A DNA stretch of 64,000 nt. It comes from Streptomyces sp. DH41. Lineage in GTDB: Bacteria > Actinomycetota > Actinomycetes > Streptomycetales > Streptomycetaceae. Position 1 is the first letter of the stretch. The number at the start of each line of letters is the position of its first letter. The notes below the pieces were generated by a model. The model was not told the DNA's origin and did no database searches. It saw only the letters and a list, made by a program, of their open reading frames with translations. Below are positions 32,658 to 41,936 of this stretch, piece by piece. The stretch spans positions 1-64,000 of the forward strand of contig NZ_JARVKY010000029.1 in assembly GCF_029813785.1 (NCBI RefSeq). Reading direction: 5' to 3'. A program made the position numbers and the translations under genes.

Positions 32658-34957
32658 CAGGCACCGACCCCTCGTCGCGGGACGCCGTTTCCCAGCCCTT
32701 CGCCAGACGCCGGTTCCTCGGGTACGTCCTGGCCGCGCCGACGCTGACGACCGCGGCCCAGCTCGTCCCCGCCTTGGAGGCGCGGGCGGACATCCCCTCG
32801 CCGGAGATCACGGAACTGATCGACCTCAACGACGTGATGACGGCCGCGGCCCTGCCGACGTCCGGCCTGATCACGGTCGAGGTGAACACGGACGGCACCG
32901 TGTCCTTCGCGCTGCCGCGGACCGAAGTGGGACAGGGCATCACGACGTCGACGGCCATGCTGATCGCCGAGGAACTCGGCATCCCCCTCACCCGGGTGCA
33001 CATCACCCTGGCCGACGCGCGCCCGGAGCTGCTGTTCAATCAGCTCACCGGCGGGTCGAACACGACGTTCTCGACCTACACCCCGATCCGGGTCGCCGCA
33101 GCCATCGCCCGGCAGCGGCTGCTCCGGGCGGCGGCGACCGAATGGGACACCGCCCTCACCGAGCTGACCTGGGATGCCGGAGTCGTCACCGGCCCCGGGA
33201 ACCGGAGCGCCGGCATAGGGACACTCTCCCGCAAGGCGGCGGGCGTGCGGACCGAGGAGGTGTCGGTCGGCCTCAAGCCTCGCGACATGTTCACCGTCAT
33301 CGGCAAGCCGCACAACCGCGTCGACGCCCGCGCGGCGGTCACCGGGCGTAAGAGGTTCACGCTGGACCTCGACGTCCCGGACGCCCTGCCGACCATGGTC
33401 TGCCGTCCGCCGACGATCAACGGCGAGGTCGGATCGGTGTCCAATCTGTCCGAGGTCCGTTCCCTGCCCGGTGTCACCGACGTCGTCGTGATACCGACCG
33501 GGGTGGTGGTGCGGGCGACCACCTTCGGCCGGTGCGTCGACGCGGTGCGTGCCCTGCGGGTGACATGGAAGCCCGGCAGCGCCGAGGGCAAGTCCGACGA
33601 CTCCGTGCTCAAGGAACTACGGGCGGCCGAACTGCCCCTGGGCCTCCCGCCGCTGACACCGAGCGTGGAGGAGAGGTTCACCTTCCACTTCCGTAGCAAC
33701 AGCGCGCTGGAACCCAACTGCGCGATAGCCGACGTGCGTTCCGACCGTGCCGAGGTCTGGTCGAGCCTGAAGGCCCCGATCGTCGCGAAGGAGGCGATCG
33801 CCGCCAGGCTCGGCCTGCCGCTCCAGGCGGTGACCGTGCATGTCACGGAGGGGGGCGGGTCCTTCGGCCGCAAGCTCTTCTTCGACGCCGCGCTGGAGGC
33901 CGTCGAGGTCTCCCGGCGGATCCGCAAGCCGGTGAAACTCATGTGGCACCGCGCCGACGACTCCCGCCAGGGACGCACCCACCCCATGGCCACCTCCCGA
34001 GTACGCATCTCCTACCTGGGCGACACCGTCCTCGGCTACAAGCAGCGGCACACCAGCGTGTCCACCGACCTCGGCCACGGACTCGGGGAGATCTTCACCG
34101 CCCTGGCCGCGAGACTGCCGGTGGGTGACATCGGGTTCTCCCAGACCTTCTTCCAGCTCTCCCAGTCGATGCCCTACGACTTCGGCGCGAACAGCCGGCT
34201 GCTGAGCGAGACCGACAAGGGCTTCAACACCGGCAGCATGCGCAACGTCTACTCCCCCGACGTCACCTGCGCCCGGGAGCTCCTCGTCGACCGGCTCGCC
34301 GCCAGGATGGGCAAGGACCCTTACCGGTTCCGGCACGACTTCCTGGGGGACGACCGCGCGCGTGCCGTGCTGGACAAGGCCGCCGAGGCCGGAAACTGGG
34401 GCCGGAGCATGCCCGCCGGTACGGCGCAGGGCATCGCCTTCCACTCCGAATACCACTCCGCCGGCGCGGTGCTGGTGGAACTCGACTGCCGCCCCGAGAC
34501 CGTCGGCCGCCCCATCCGCGACGGCGTCGCCGGCCCCCGCGTCACCAAGGCCGTCATCGCCGTGGACGTCGGCCTGGCCGTCAACCCGCGTGGTCTGGAA
34601 GCACAGATGATGGGCTGCCTGATGGACGGCATCGCCCTGACCCTGACCTCCAGCCTGCACCTGCGCGACGGACACTTCCTCGAAGCCAGCTGGGACAACT
34701 ACTTCTACACCCGGCAGTGGAACACACCGCCCGAACTCCGGGTCATCGTCATGCCACCCACCACCGGCGAACCCGGCGGCGCCGGGGAACTCGGCGTCGC
34801 CGCCTCCATGGCCGCGGTCGCCTGCGCGTACGGCCGCGCCACCGGCACCATGCCCACGGTCTTCCCCGTCAACCACGGCACGCTCTCCTTCGAACCGAAA
34901 CCCACCGTCCCGCCCGTCCCCGCCTCCCCCACCGACGGCCTGGATCACGTCCGCTGA
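32654..34957 (+). CDS. oxiB: molybdopterin-binding subunit of aldehyde-oxidising molybdenum hydroxylase
   Basis: A 767-residue large subunit of the xanthine dehydrogenase/IorB type. A Tat signal (ARRRFLGYVLAAPTL) shows export of the folded holoenzyme. Molybdopterin-binding stretches include VGQGITTSTAMLIAEELG, EGGGSFGRKLFFDAA, GTAQGIAFHSEYHSAGAV and the closing GEPGGAGELGVA, which carries the catalytic Glu. In Streptomyces sp. K30 the neighbouring oxi genes encode the enzyme that oxidises aldehyde ends of rubber cleavage products; the same order after lcp supports this role. The GTG start at 32654 has GGAGG upstream. Confidence 0.88.
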   Translation: MTGTDPSSRDAVSQPFARRRFLGYVLAAPTLTTAAQLVPALEARADIPSPEITELIDLNDVMTAAALPTSGLITVEVNTDGTVSFALPRTEVGQGITTSTAMLIAEELGIPLTRVHITLADARPELLFNQLTGGSNTTFSTYTPIRVAAAIARQRLLRAAATEWDTALTELTWDAGVVTGPGNRSAGIGTLSRKAAGVRTEEVSVGLKPRDMFTVIGKPHNRVDARAAVTGRKRFTLDLDVPDALPTMVCRPPTINGEVGSVSNLSEVRSLPGVTDVVVIPTGVVVRATTFGRCVDAVRALRVTWKPGSAEGKSDDSVLKELRAAELPLGLPPLTPSVEERFTFHFRSNSALEPNCAIADVRSDRAEVWSSLKAPIVAKEAIAARLGLPLQAVTVHVTEGGGSFGRKLFFDAALEAVEVSRRIRKPVKLMWHRADDSRQGRTHPMATSRVRISYLGDTVLGYKQRHTSVSTDLGHGLGEIFTALAARLPVGDIGFSQTFFQLSQSMPYDFGANSRLLSETDKGFNTGSMRNVYSPDVTCARELLVDRLAARMGKDPYRFRHDFLGDDRARAVLDKAAEAGNWGRSMPAGTAQGIAFHSEYHSAGAVLVELDCRPETVGRPIRDGVAGPRVTKAVIAVDVGLAVNPRGLEAQMMGCLMDGIALTLTSSLHLRDGHFLEASWDNYFYTRQWNTPPELRVIVMPPTTGEPGGAGELGVAASMAAVACAYGRATGTMPTVFPVNHGTLSFEPKPTVPPVPASPTDGLDHVR

Positions 34958-34984
34958 AGTCCGCTGAATCACCTGGGAGTTCCC

Positions 34985-35461
34985 GTGCCCGAGCACACAT
35001 TTCGCCTCAACGGCGAACAGGTCACCGTCGACGCCCCGGACGACGAGCGACTGCTGTGGGTCCTTCGCGACATCCTCGGCGTCACCGGACCGAAGTACGG
35101 CTGCGGCATCAACGTCTGCAAAGCCTGTACGAGCCACCTCAACGGCAGGGCGGCCAACCCCTGCTCCATCCCGGTGAAGGACCTGCGGCCGTCCGACGAG
35201 GTCACCACCATCGAAGGGCTCCCGGCCACCGTGGGCGCGGACCTGCACCCGATGCAGGAGGCATGGCTCGACCACGACGTGGCCCAGTGCGGCTACTGCC
35301 AGCCCGGCCAGATCATGGCCGCCGTCGCCCTGGTCCGCCGGGTCAAGGAGGAGGGCCGCACGGTCACCGAGGCCGACCTGGACGGCATCCGCAACATCTG
35401 CCGCTGCGGCACCTACCCCCGTATCCGTGAGGCGATCAGAGCCGGCTCCGAGAACATGTGA
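34985..35461 (+). CDS. oxiA: [2Fe-2S] subunit of the molybdenum hydroxylase
   Basis: A 158-residue small subunit. The plant-type [2Fe-2S] cluster is bound by CGINVCKAC plus a later Cys (ANPCS), and the second cluster by CGYCQPGQ and CRCGTYPR. It passes electrons from the molybdenum centre of the neighbouring large subunit. The GTG at 34985 lies 27 bases after the large-subunit gene. It has no Tat signal of its own, so it would be exported by piggyback on the large subunit, as known for similar enzymes. Confidence 0.9.
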   Translation: MPEHTFRLNGEQVTVDAPDDERLLWVLRDILGVTGPKYGCGINVCKACTSHLNGRAANPCSIPVKDLRPSDEVTTIEGLPATVGADLHPMQEAWLDHDVAQCGYCQPGQIMAAVALVRRVKEEGRTVTEADLDGIRNICRCGTYPRIREAIRAGSENM

Positions 35462-35485
35462 CCAGACAAATGAGGGGAGGACGTC

Positions 35486-36517
35486 GTGTCCGCTCGTCGT
35501 CCGACGATCGTGCTCATCACCGTGGCCGTGATCCTGACCACCGCCGCGGCAGTCCTTCGCCTCGTCGTCGCCCCGAACGCGACGAAGCTGCCCGGTGACA
35601 CCGACCAGACGGTGCACTACGCGGGCGAGGCCACCCTGCTGGACAGCGATGCCCTGCGGGCCGGGGACACCGCGCACGCGCTCCGGTCCGGCGTCCCCAT
35701 CACCGTGGACCGTCGGGTGCGGGTCACGTCCACACACGGCGACACGGCCGTGCTGGAGGACGTGCTGACGGTCCACGCCGGCGAGCAGTCCCTGCCCAGC
35801 TCGAAGACGTACGCCATCGACCGGGGAAGCAGGAAGGGCACGTCACCACCGGCCTCGACACCGGTGGAGCCCTCGCGGGGCGCGCTGAGCGCGGCCTTCC
35901 CGCCGGAGGCGGCGCAGGACGACTCCTACACGTACTACGACGCGACGACCCGCTCGATCGTGCCGGTCCGCTACACCGGGACCGCGCAACGGGAGGGCCG
36001 TGAGGTGAACGTCTACGAGATCAAGGTCTCGGCGCCCGTCAAGGACCCTGAGACGCTCGAACCGCTCCCGTCCGCCCTGCCGAAGAAGCTCGTCGCGAGC
36101 CTGGTGCCCGGGCTCGACTCCCCGGCCGGAGCCCGCGTCACGCCCGCGGCGCTGTCCGCGCTGCCCGATCCCGTACCGCTCGGCTACCTGGGTCGGTCCA
36201 CCCTGGTCGCCTACGTCGACCAGCAGACCGGCATCGCCATCGATCAGTCCGTGAGCAGGCGGGTCGTGGCGACCACCTCCGTGGCCGGTGCGCAGACCCC
36301 CCTGATGCCGGTATCCGCCTTCAGCTTCGAGGTCACTCCCGAGAGCGTCGGCGACCTGGGCGACAGAGCGGCATCAGCCGGCCTCATGCTCACTCTCCAG
36401 ACCGGCATCGCTCCACTCGCCCTGACCGTCGTCGCCGCCGTGCTCGTCCTGGTCGCGTTCCGACTCGGACGAGTTGCCGGAGTAGCCGCATCCGGCGGTC
36501 GAGGTCGAGGTCGGTGA
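35486..36517 (+). CDS. DUF3068 (porin PorA-like) membrane protein
   Basis: A 343-residue protein with an N-terminal membrane anchor (IVLITVAVILTTAAAVLRLVVAP), a large extracellular beta-rich domain and a C-terminal helix (about residues 310-333). LPGDTDQTVHYAGEATLLD and the DSYTYYDATTRSIVPVRYTGTA segment match DUF3068. GAGGGGAGG precedes the GTG at 35486. It is 24 bases after the iron-sulfur subunit gene, so it is probably in the same transcript as the oxi genes. It may help with envelope contact or uptake of rubber products (inference). Confidence 0.82.
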   Translation: MSARRPTIVLITVAVILTTAAAVLRLVVAPNATKLPGDTDQTVHYAGEATLLDSDALRAGDTAHALRSGVPITVDRRVRVTSTHGDTAVLEDVLTVHAGEQSLPSSKTYAIDRGSRKGTSPPASTPVEPSRGALSAAFPPEAAQDDSYTYYDATTRSIVPVRYTGTAQREGREVNVYEIKVSAPVKDPETLEPLPSALPKKLVASLVPGLDSPAGARVTPAALSALPDPVPLGYLGRSTLVAYVDQQTGIAIDQSVSRRVVATTSVAGAQTPLMPVSAFSFEVTPESVGDLGDRAASAGLMLTLQTGIAPLALTVVAAVLVLVAFRLGRVAGVAASGGRGRGR

Positions 36518-36534
36518 GCGACCCGTGAGCCGGC

Positions 36535-37419
36535 TCAGTTGGGCCGAACGTTTTCGAGTTCCGCCAGCTCCCGCGTGTCCAGCGTGAGCTCAACGGCCCT
36601 GGCCGAGTCGGTGATGGAGGCCGGACGGCTGGCTCCCGGTACCGGGATCACTGCCGGGGAGCGGGCGAGCAGCCAGGCCAGGGCGATCCGCTGTGGACTG
36701 ACGCCGCGTTCGGCGGCGATGCGGTGGAAGGCCGTGCCGACGGAGGTAGGGCCGGCGGGGCCGTCGAGGGAACTGCGGGAGATTCCGCCGAGTGGGCTCC
36801 AGGGCAGGAAGGCGAGCCCCAGCTGTTCACTCAGCCGCAGCTCGGGCTCGCTGTCGCGGACGGCGGGCGAGTACTGGTTCTGCACGGAGACGAGTCCGTC
36901 GCCGAGGATCTGATGTGCCTGGCGGATCTGAGCGGTGGTCACGTTGGAGATGCCGGCGGCGCGGATCGTGCCGGCTTCGAGCAGCTCGCGCAGCGCTCCG
37001 ACGGATTCCGCCCAGGGCACGGTCGGGTCCGGCTTGTGCAGCTGGTACAAGCCGATCGCGTCGGCGCCCAGGCGCTTGGCGGAGGCTTCAGCGGCTTGCT
37101 TGAGGTGGGCAGGGGTGGCGGTGACGGTCCAACTCCCGTCGCCGGGGCGGCCGCGGCCGCCCTTGGTGGCCACCAGGACATGGGAGGTGTCGCCGCCGTA
37201 GCGGGCCAGGGCGCGGGCGATCAGCAGCTCGTTGTGGCCCGCCTCGTCGGCGTGCCAGTGGTAGCTGTCGGCGGTGTCGACAAGGGTGACACCGGCGTCG
37301 AGGGCGGCGTGGACGGTGGCGATGGCCCGCGTCTCGTCCGGGCGGTGCTCGATGGACAGCGGCATGGCGCCCAGGCCGATGGCGCTGACGGTGGTGTGGG
37401 CGATGGTGCGGTACCGCAT
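36535..37419 (-). CDS. aldo-keto reductase
   Basis: A 294-residue TIM-barrel NADPH-dependent reductase. The catalytic Asp lies in LVDTADSY (with the nearby Tyr), Lys in LVATKGG and His in YQLHKPDP; SPLGG and SRPASITDSARA bind NADPH. GGAGCAAGG precedes the ATG at 37419. It is 14 bases after the epimerase gene and forms an operon with it. Substrate unknown. Confidence 0.92.
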   Translation of the reverse strand: MRYRTIAHTTVSAIGLGAMPLSIEHRPDETRAIATVHAALDAGVTLVDTADSYHWHADEAGHNELLIARALARYGGDTSHVLVATKGGRGRPGDGSWTVTATPAHLKQAAEASAKRLGADAIGLYQLHKPDPTVPWAESVGALRELLEAGTIRAAGISNVTTAQIRQAHQILGDGLVSVQNQYSPAVRDSEPELRLSEQLGLAFLPWSPLGGISRSSLDGPAGPTSVGTAFHRIAAERGVSPQRIALAWLLARSPAVIPVPGASRPASITDSARAVELTLDTRELAELENVRPN

Positions 37420-37433
37420 GGTGGCCTTGCTCC

Positions 37434-38372
37434 TCAATCGGTGGGAACGGCGGATACGGCGAGGGCTTCGGCGACGGCGCCGGGCAGCCAGTCGGTGGTG
37501 CGGGAGAAGGAGAAACCCAGCGCCTTCGCGCGGGCGTTGCTCATGGCGTAGTGGCGGTCGACTGAGAACGGCGAAACCTCCTCGCCCGCTGCGGCGGTCC
37601 GGTAGACGGCTTCCCGGCCGGCCTGCGCGGCGACGGTCTCGGCGAGGCCGTGCACATCGAGTGGGCCGTCGGAGCAGGCGTTGACCGGGCCCGTGAAGTC
37701 GGCTGCGGTCGCCCACATCAGCAGGTCCGCCAGCTCCTCGTAGTGGATGAAGACCGTGGGCAGCGCCTTCGCGTGCACAGTGATCTCTTCGCCCAGGGTG
37801 ACGCGCCCGGCGTAGTGCGCCAGCCTGCCGGTGAATTCCCGCACGCCGCCGCCGAGCACATGGGCGCTGCGCACGGTGGCGAAGGAGAAGCCGGCGGCGT
37901 GGGTGAAGACGGCCTCGGCCTGCCGCTTGCCCTCGGCGTAGTGCGCCTCCAGGTAGGCGTCGTCGTGCCAGGGCAGGTCCATGGCCACCTTCCAGGTGGC
38001 CGGGTCCACACTCTCCTCCGACACCGGCGTCCCCGAGGGCACGGCGGGCAGGGCGGCGGTCGCGGGGTCGTAGACCTCGATCGTGGAGGTCATGACGTAG
38101 CGCCGGGTGCGGCCGGCGAAGGCGCGGGCGGCGACGGCGGCCTGTACCGGGGTGTAGCAGACCTGGTCCACCACGACGTCGAAGGCGCGGGCGTCGAGCG
38201 CGGCCGTCAGGGCGGCCTCGTCGTCGCGGTCGACGACGAGGTGCTCGACGCCGGCAGGCGGCGGGGTGGAGCCGCGGTTGATCACAGTGACCTGGTGGCC
38301 GGCGGCCTGCAGGCGCTCTACCAGGAGCTTTCCGAAGTACCGGCTTCCGCCGATGACGCAGATCCTTTGCAT
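37434..38372 (-). CDS. NAD(P)-dependent epimerase/reductase
   Basis: A 312-residue extended short-chain dehydrogenase-like protein: ICVIGGSRYFGKLLVERL is the nucleotide-binding motif, and MTSTIEVYDP and HYAEGKRQAE carry the active-site region. The ATG at 38372 is chosen over one nine codons upstream because the Rossmann motif then starts at the N-terminus. It heads a two-gene operon with the aldo-keto reductase and is divergent from a LysR regulator 70 bases away, which probably controls it. Confidence 0.88.
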   Translation of the reverse strand: MQRICVIGGSRYFGKLLVERLQAAGHQVTVINRGSTPPPAGVEHLVVDRDDEAALTAALDARAFDVVVDQVCYTPVQAAVAARAFAGRTRRYVMTSTIEVYDPATAALPAVPSGTPVSEESVDPATWKVAMDLPWHDDAYLEAHYAEGKRQAEAVFTHAAGFSFATVRSAHVLGGGVREFTGRLAHYAGRVTLGEEITVHAKALPTVFIHYEELADLLMWATAADFTGPVNACSDGPLDVHGLAETVAAQAGREAVYRTAAAGEEVSPFSVDRHYAMSNARAKALGFSFSRTTDWLPGAVAEALAVSAVPTD

Positions 38373-38442
38373 GTCCCCATCCTGGAGACCTATCGTCATC
38401 AGCGGAAGTCCTGGCTTACTGGGTACGTATTAAGGAAAACTG

Positions 38443-39351
38443 TTGATCGATGTGCAGCGGCTCCGCGTCCTGCGGGCGGTGGCGGAGCACGGCAGCTTCA
38501 ACCAGGCGGCCGCGGCTCTCCGCCTCACCCCCTCGGCCGTATCCCAGCAGGTGGCTGCCCTGGAACGCGGCCTCGGTGCCCAGGTCGTCGCGCGCAGCAC
38601 CCGAGGCGTCACACTCACACAGGCCGGCCAGATCATGGTCGGCGCCGCCGAATCCGTCGCCGCGGAGCTCGAACACGCACAACAGCGGATCGCCGAGCTC
38701 AGCACCGGCCGCACCCAGCTCACCGCCGCCACTTTCACCAGCGGCGGCAGGCTCTTGCTGCCCGCCGCTCTCACCCAGCTCATGGCAGCCCATCCCCGCA
38801 CCGTTCTCCACGTCAGGGAGGGCGAGCCCGAGGACACCCTCCCACTCGTCCGTCAAGGTGCCGTGGACCTCGCCCTCGCCTACCACTTCGACGGCCCGCT
38901 CCCCGTCGGGCCGGGCGCCGGCGCCGGCCTGGAGTGGACGCCGCTCCTGGAGGACCCCCTGCACGTCGTGCTGCCGCAGGGGCACCGACTCGCCGACCAC
39001 GACGCGCTGGACCTCGCCGCTCTGGCGGCCGAACCCTGGGTGCTCGGCTGCCTGAAGACCGAGGCATACCTGCGCCGTTTCGCCGAGCGGGCCGGCTTCG
39101 ATCCGGAGATCCGCGGCACCACCACCGACTACTTCTTCGCCCGCTCCCTCGTCGCCGCGGGCATGGGCGTCTCCCTGATCCCCTCCATCGCACTCGCCCC
39201 CGAGGTCCCGGGGCTGAGCACCGTCCCGGTCAAGTCGCCGGGCCCGGTGCGGCACATCGGCGTCGCCACGCTCAACGGCCGTGACCGGCCCCACGTCGCG
39301 ACGCTCATTCACGCCCTTCGCGAGCAGGCGGCGCGGCACACCGGGCATTGA
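38443..39351 (+). CDS. LysR-family transcriptional regulator
   Basis: A 302-residue regulator with the LysR winged helix (LRVLRAVAEHGSFNQAAAALRLTPSAVSQQVAALERGLGAQVVARSTRGVTLTQAG) and a periplasmic-binding-protein-like effector domain. The start is TTG at 38443 with AAGGA seven bases upstream. It is divergent from the epimerase/aldo-keto reductase operon and is its likely activator or repressor. Confidence 0.92.
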   Translation: MIDVQRLRVLRAVAEHGSFNQAAAALRLTPSAVSQQVAALERGLGAQVVARSTRGVTLTQAGQIMVGAAESVAAELEHAQQRIAELSTGRTQLTAATFTSGGRLLLPAALTQLMAAHPRTVLHVREGEPEDTLPLVRQGAVDLALAYHFDGPLPVGPGAGAGLEWTPLLEDPLHVVLPQGHRLADHDALDLAALAAEPWVLGCLKTEAYLRRFAERAGFDPEIRGTTTDYFFARSLVAAGMGVSLIPSIALAPEVPGLSTVPVKSPGPVRHIGVATLNGRDRPHVATLIHALREQAARHTGH

Positions 39352-39827
39352 TCCGCCTCCCTGACGTGGGTACTTCTGGGACCACAGCGTCACCTTCGTC
39401 GCGGCGGACAACTCCCCAGAGCCGGTCGTCGCCGACTGAGTGGCAGCCGTGGACGTAGGTGACGCCGTGGGTGCGGCGGTACTCGGACGCCCGGAGGGCC
39501 TGGATGACCCAGTCGGCTTCGGCCTGGTATCTCAACTCGGCTGTGGTGGTGGGCCATCTCGCCGGTTCCGGTCCGGCCCCCTCCGATGAACGATCGTAGT
39601 GGCGAGAGCGGATCAGGCCGCGTTGGCGGCGCTGGGTCTCAGTGCGGACGAACTGACCGACATGGGCTCGGAGCGGGTCCTTGTCGGGGATCCCGGCGTA
39701 CGAAAGGTCCTGAGGTTTGGCCGTATCCGCCAGCTCGGTACTCCCCGGCCTCTCCCGACGTCGCCTCGCGTGACCGGCGTGGTCGCTGGGCGGAAGTCGG
39801 TGGACATCGCAGCGTGCGTTGACCAGG
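39352..39827. other. gene-poor region with decayed-looking sequence
   Basis: The 476 bases between the LysR and GrpB genes hold only frames without ribosome binding sites. One on the minus strand (about 39305-39535) reads RYQAEADWVIQALRASEYRRTHGVTYVHG, and one on the plus strand (about 39599-39720) reads ADQAALAALGLSADELTDMG. Both look protein-like for a short stretch and then stop making sense, so they are probably remnants of lost genes. Confidence 0.45.
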
Positions 39828-40382
39828 ATGACGGCCGTGTCAGAGCCCAGCGGCGTCCACGTGGCCGACTATGACCCGAGCTGGCCCCGGCGGGCCGCTA
39901 TCGCTATCGATGCTCTCCGGGCAGCGACACCTGGGCTGTTCGTAGAGATCGAGCACATCGGGTCGACCGCTGTCCCGGGACTGGCGGCCAAGCCCGTCAT
40001 CGACCTGATGGCCGCCGTCCACGACCTCACACACGCTGCGCCTCACCAGGCGGCGCTCACCGACCTCGGCTTCCACGCACACGACAACGGGATGACTGAC
40101 CGGCTGCTGTACGTCCGCGCGGATAGCGGGGTTCGCAGCCATGTCCTGCACGTGGTGACCCTGGAGAGTTGGCCTACCCGGAACCAGAGGATATTCCGGG
40201 ACCACCTGCGCGCCCACCCCGAGGACGCGATGCGATATGCACAGCTCAAGCGCGCAATCGTCGCTGCTGGTACGGGGCCGGGTGAGTATGCACGAGCCAA
40301 AACGGCGCTGGTACAGGAACTCACCGACCGTGCGCGCGCACAACTCGGTCTGCCATCTGTACCTGTGTGGGAGAAGCGGTGA
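39828..40382 (+). CDS. GrpB/UPF0157 family protein (nucleotidyltransferase-like fold)
   Basis: A 184-residue protein: VHVADYDPSWPRRAAIAIDALRAA at the start, IEHIGSTAVPGLAAKPVIDLMAAV (the GS...D.D-like core) and HVLHVV...FRDHLRAHPEDAMRYAQLKRAIV. These match the GrpB family, which has a nucleotidyltransferase fold and unknown substrate. The ATG at 39828 has no good ribosome binding site; a TTG at 39819 is possible. Codon use is less GC-biased than in its neighbours. Confidence 0.85.
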   Translation: MTAVSEPSGVHVADYDPSWPRRAAIAIDALRAATPGLFVEIEHIGSTAVPGLAAKPVIDLMAAVHDLTHAAPHQAALTDLGFHAHDNGMTDRLLYVRADSGVRSHVLHVVTLESWPTRNQRIFRDHLRAHPEDAMRYAQLKRAIVAAGTGPGEYARAKTALVQELTDRARAQLGLPSVPVWEKR

Positions 40383-40453
40383 GTCTTTGCCGATCTGGTT
40401 GGGGCGACTCCGGAGCGTGTACCACTCGCCAGCGACCGACCTCAGGCACTGCC

Positions 40454-40566
40454 GCAGGTCAACGGGCCCTTCCGCGAGGCTTCAGTGGTACAGCCGGTAG
40501 CTCGGGGGCGGGCAGTGGGGCGCCGTCGTAGCCCTTGACCTCCCCGAACCGGGAGCCTTCCATCCA
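40454..40566 (-). pseudogene. duplicated 3' end of the pirin gene
   Basis: The last 35 codons of the pirin gene are repeated here, with their stop codon at 40459 and a few bases beyond. 62 bases (40505-40566) are identical to 44936-44997, and the rest differs at scattered positions. Nothing of the pirin upstream part is present. The copy is in the same orientation as the complete gene 4.4 kb away, so the two are direct repeats flanking the accessory patch. Confidence 0.85.
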
Positions 40567-40711
40567 CGTGGGCGAGTGTGAGCAGGGCCTGACGGCCAGC
40601 GCTCGCGACAGCAAGAACCCTCCCGGCCCGTTCGTGACCATTGGCGCTGATGCCTGGACAGCCTGTTGTGAATAGCCTTCGTTTCCGGGGGTAGAGGTGC
40701 GTCGAACCTGT

Positions 40712-41581
40712 TCACGGGGCATCGAAAATGGTCACGGTTAGCGCCTTGTCCCACCGAGCGGCGGCCAGGTCGTCGTGGCGGATCATAAATTTCGTGTAGT
40801 GCTCCTCGTAGACCCGTGCTTCATTGGCGAGCGGTATCCATTCACTCGCCAGCCGGAGCGCGTCCTCGTCCAGATAGGACAACCCATGTCCCTTCGGGAG
40901 GGTCTTCGCCAAGATGCTGCCGACCGTCAACTCGTCATCGGCGTACCCGCCGATGACGAGGTAGGCGCCGGACGACCAGAGGCCGTATGCCAGAGACCGA
41001 AGTTCGTCCAGGTGCGGCAGTTCACGTTCCATGTACCGAGCCAACTGCTGCTGGAAGGGTGACATGTCGTCCCACTCGAGATCCTCCCAGAACTCGTGCC
41101 AGTCCTCGTCCTCGTCGCCCTCCTCAAGCCAAAGGGGTAGATCGGCTCTGAGTTCGGCGCAGACGTCGATCCGCTCGCCGACACACGCGGAGTTGGGAGG
41201 TTCCGCGACCGCGGTTTCGGTGCCGTCCGGCACATACAGGACTCGCGCGTACTGCCCCGGATCGGCCCGCCATCCGCCGAAGTCCATCTCTTGGTGAACG
41301 AAGAAGAGCAGCGTCCCGTCCGCCGGCAGGTCGAAGTCGTCGACCCTCGGCAGCGCCCCACAATCGACGGAGAGGAGCAACGGCAACGGAATGTCCCCGG
41401 CGGACGGCCATTTCATGCCCACCGGCAGCCGGGGCAACCCACCGATGTGTCCGACCGGAGGACCATCACCACGCCCGGACAATCCGATCGCCAAGCGAAG
41501 GTACTGGCTGAACCTGTTGATCTCGTCGTCCGGGATGCCCAACTCAAGCGCTGCCCGACGAAACTCTCCCTGATGATCCAT
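40712..41581 (-). CDS. DUF1963 (YwqG-like) protein
   Basis: A 289-residue protein with DUF1963 features: HIGGLPRLPVGMKWPSAGDIPLPLLLSVDCGALP and DGTLLFFVHQEMDFGGW followed by a long acidic middle and HQLLG-like GGYADDELTVGS. Members bind or recognise other proteins and are common in accessory and toxin-linked regions; function is unknown. The ATG at 41581 has GGAAGGAG about 15 bases away. GC content is lower than in the core genes. Confidence 0.82.
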   Translation of the reverse strand: MDHQGEFRRAALELGIPDDEINRFSQYLRLAIGLSGRGDGPPVGHIGGLPRLPVGMKWPSAGDIPLPLLLSVDCGALPRVDDFDLPADGTLLFFVHQEMDFGGWRADPGQYARVLYVPDGTETAVAEPPNSACVGERIDVCAELRADLPLWLEEGDEDEDWHEFWEDLEWDDMSPFQQQLARYMERELPHLDELRSLAYGLWSSGAYLVIGGYADDELTVGSILAKTLPKGHGLSYLDEDALRLASEWIPLANEARVYEEHYTKFMIRHDDLAAARWDKALTVTIFDAP

Positions 41582-41936
41582 GCCCGAGAAGATAGACTCC
41601 TTCCAATTCGACTGTGTCAGCGGGGCGTTGGTGAGCATGGGTGGTACGTGGTGGATCTGAGTGGTCGGTCACCTGGATCATCCCAGCCGGATCCGCCTCC
41701 AGGAAGCCGCGCAACTCCAAGGCGAGGCCGCATGTCCGTTCCGGGAGCGTGGTCAGTCCTGCCTTCGAAGTGCCACTCGTCGCCGGGGAATGGATGGTGC
41801 AGCCCATGTCCGTTGGGCATGGGCTCCCACATGCTTGGCTGAGATCGTCAGATCTCGTTCCAAGACACACCAGGTGCGGGGCATTTCGGGATCCTCGTGG
41901 GCTGCGCGCCGCGACAGGCGTGGCATCATCGCGCGG
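41582..41936. other. unresolved region between two accessory genes
   Basis: No intact gene is supported. On the minus strand about 41617-41832, one frame starts MWEPMPNGHGLHHPFPGDEWHFEG and a second frame continues with ALELRGFLEADPAGMIQVTDHSD. This suggests a frameshifted remnant of a small accessory gene, but I cannot name it. Confidence 0.4.

Noticed and set aside
39305..39535. A 76-codon minus-strand frame overlapping the LysR 3' end
   Set aside because: It overlaps a solid gene on the other strand and has no ribosome binding site; only the first third looks protein-like.
41617..41832. A 71-codon minus-strand frame beginning MWEPMPNGHG
   Set aside because: It looks like part of a small gene, but sense switches to another frame midway and there is no ribosome binding site, so it is listed only as an unresolved remnant.
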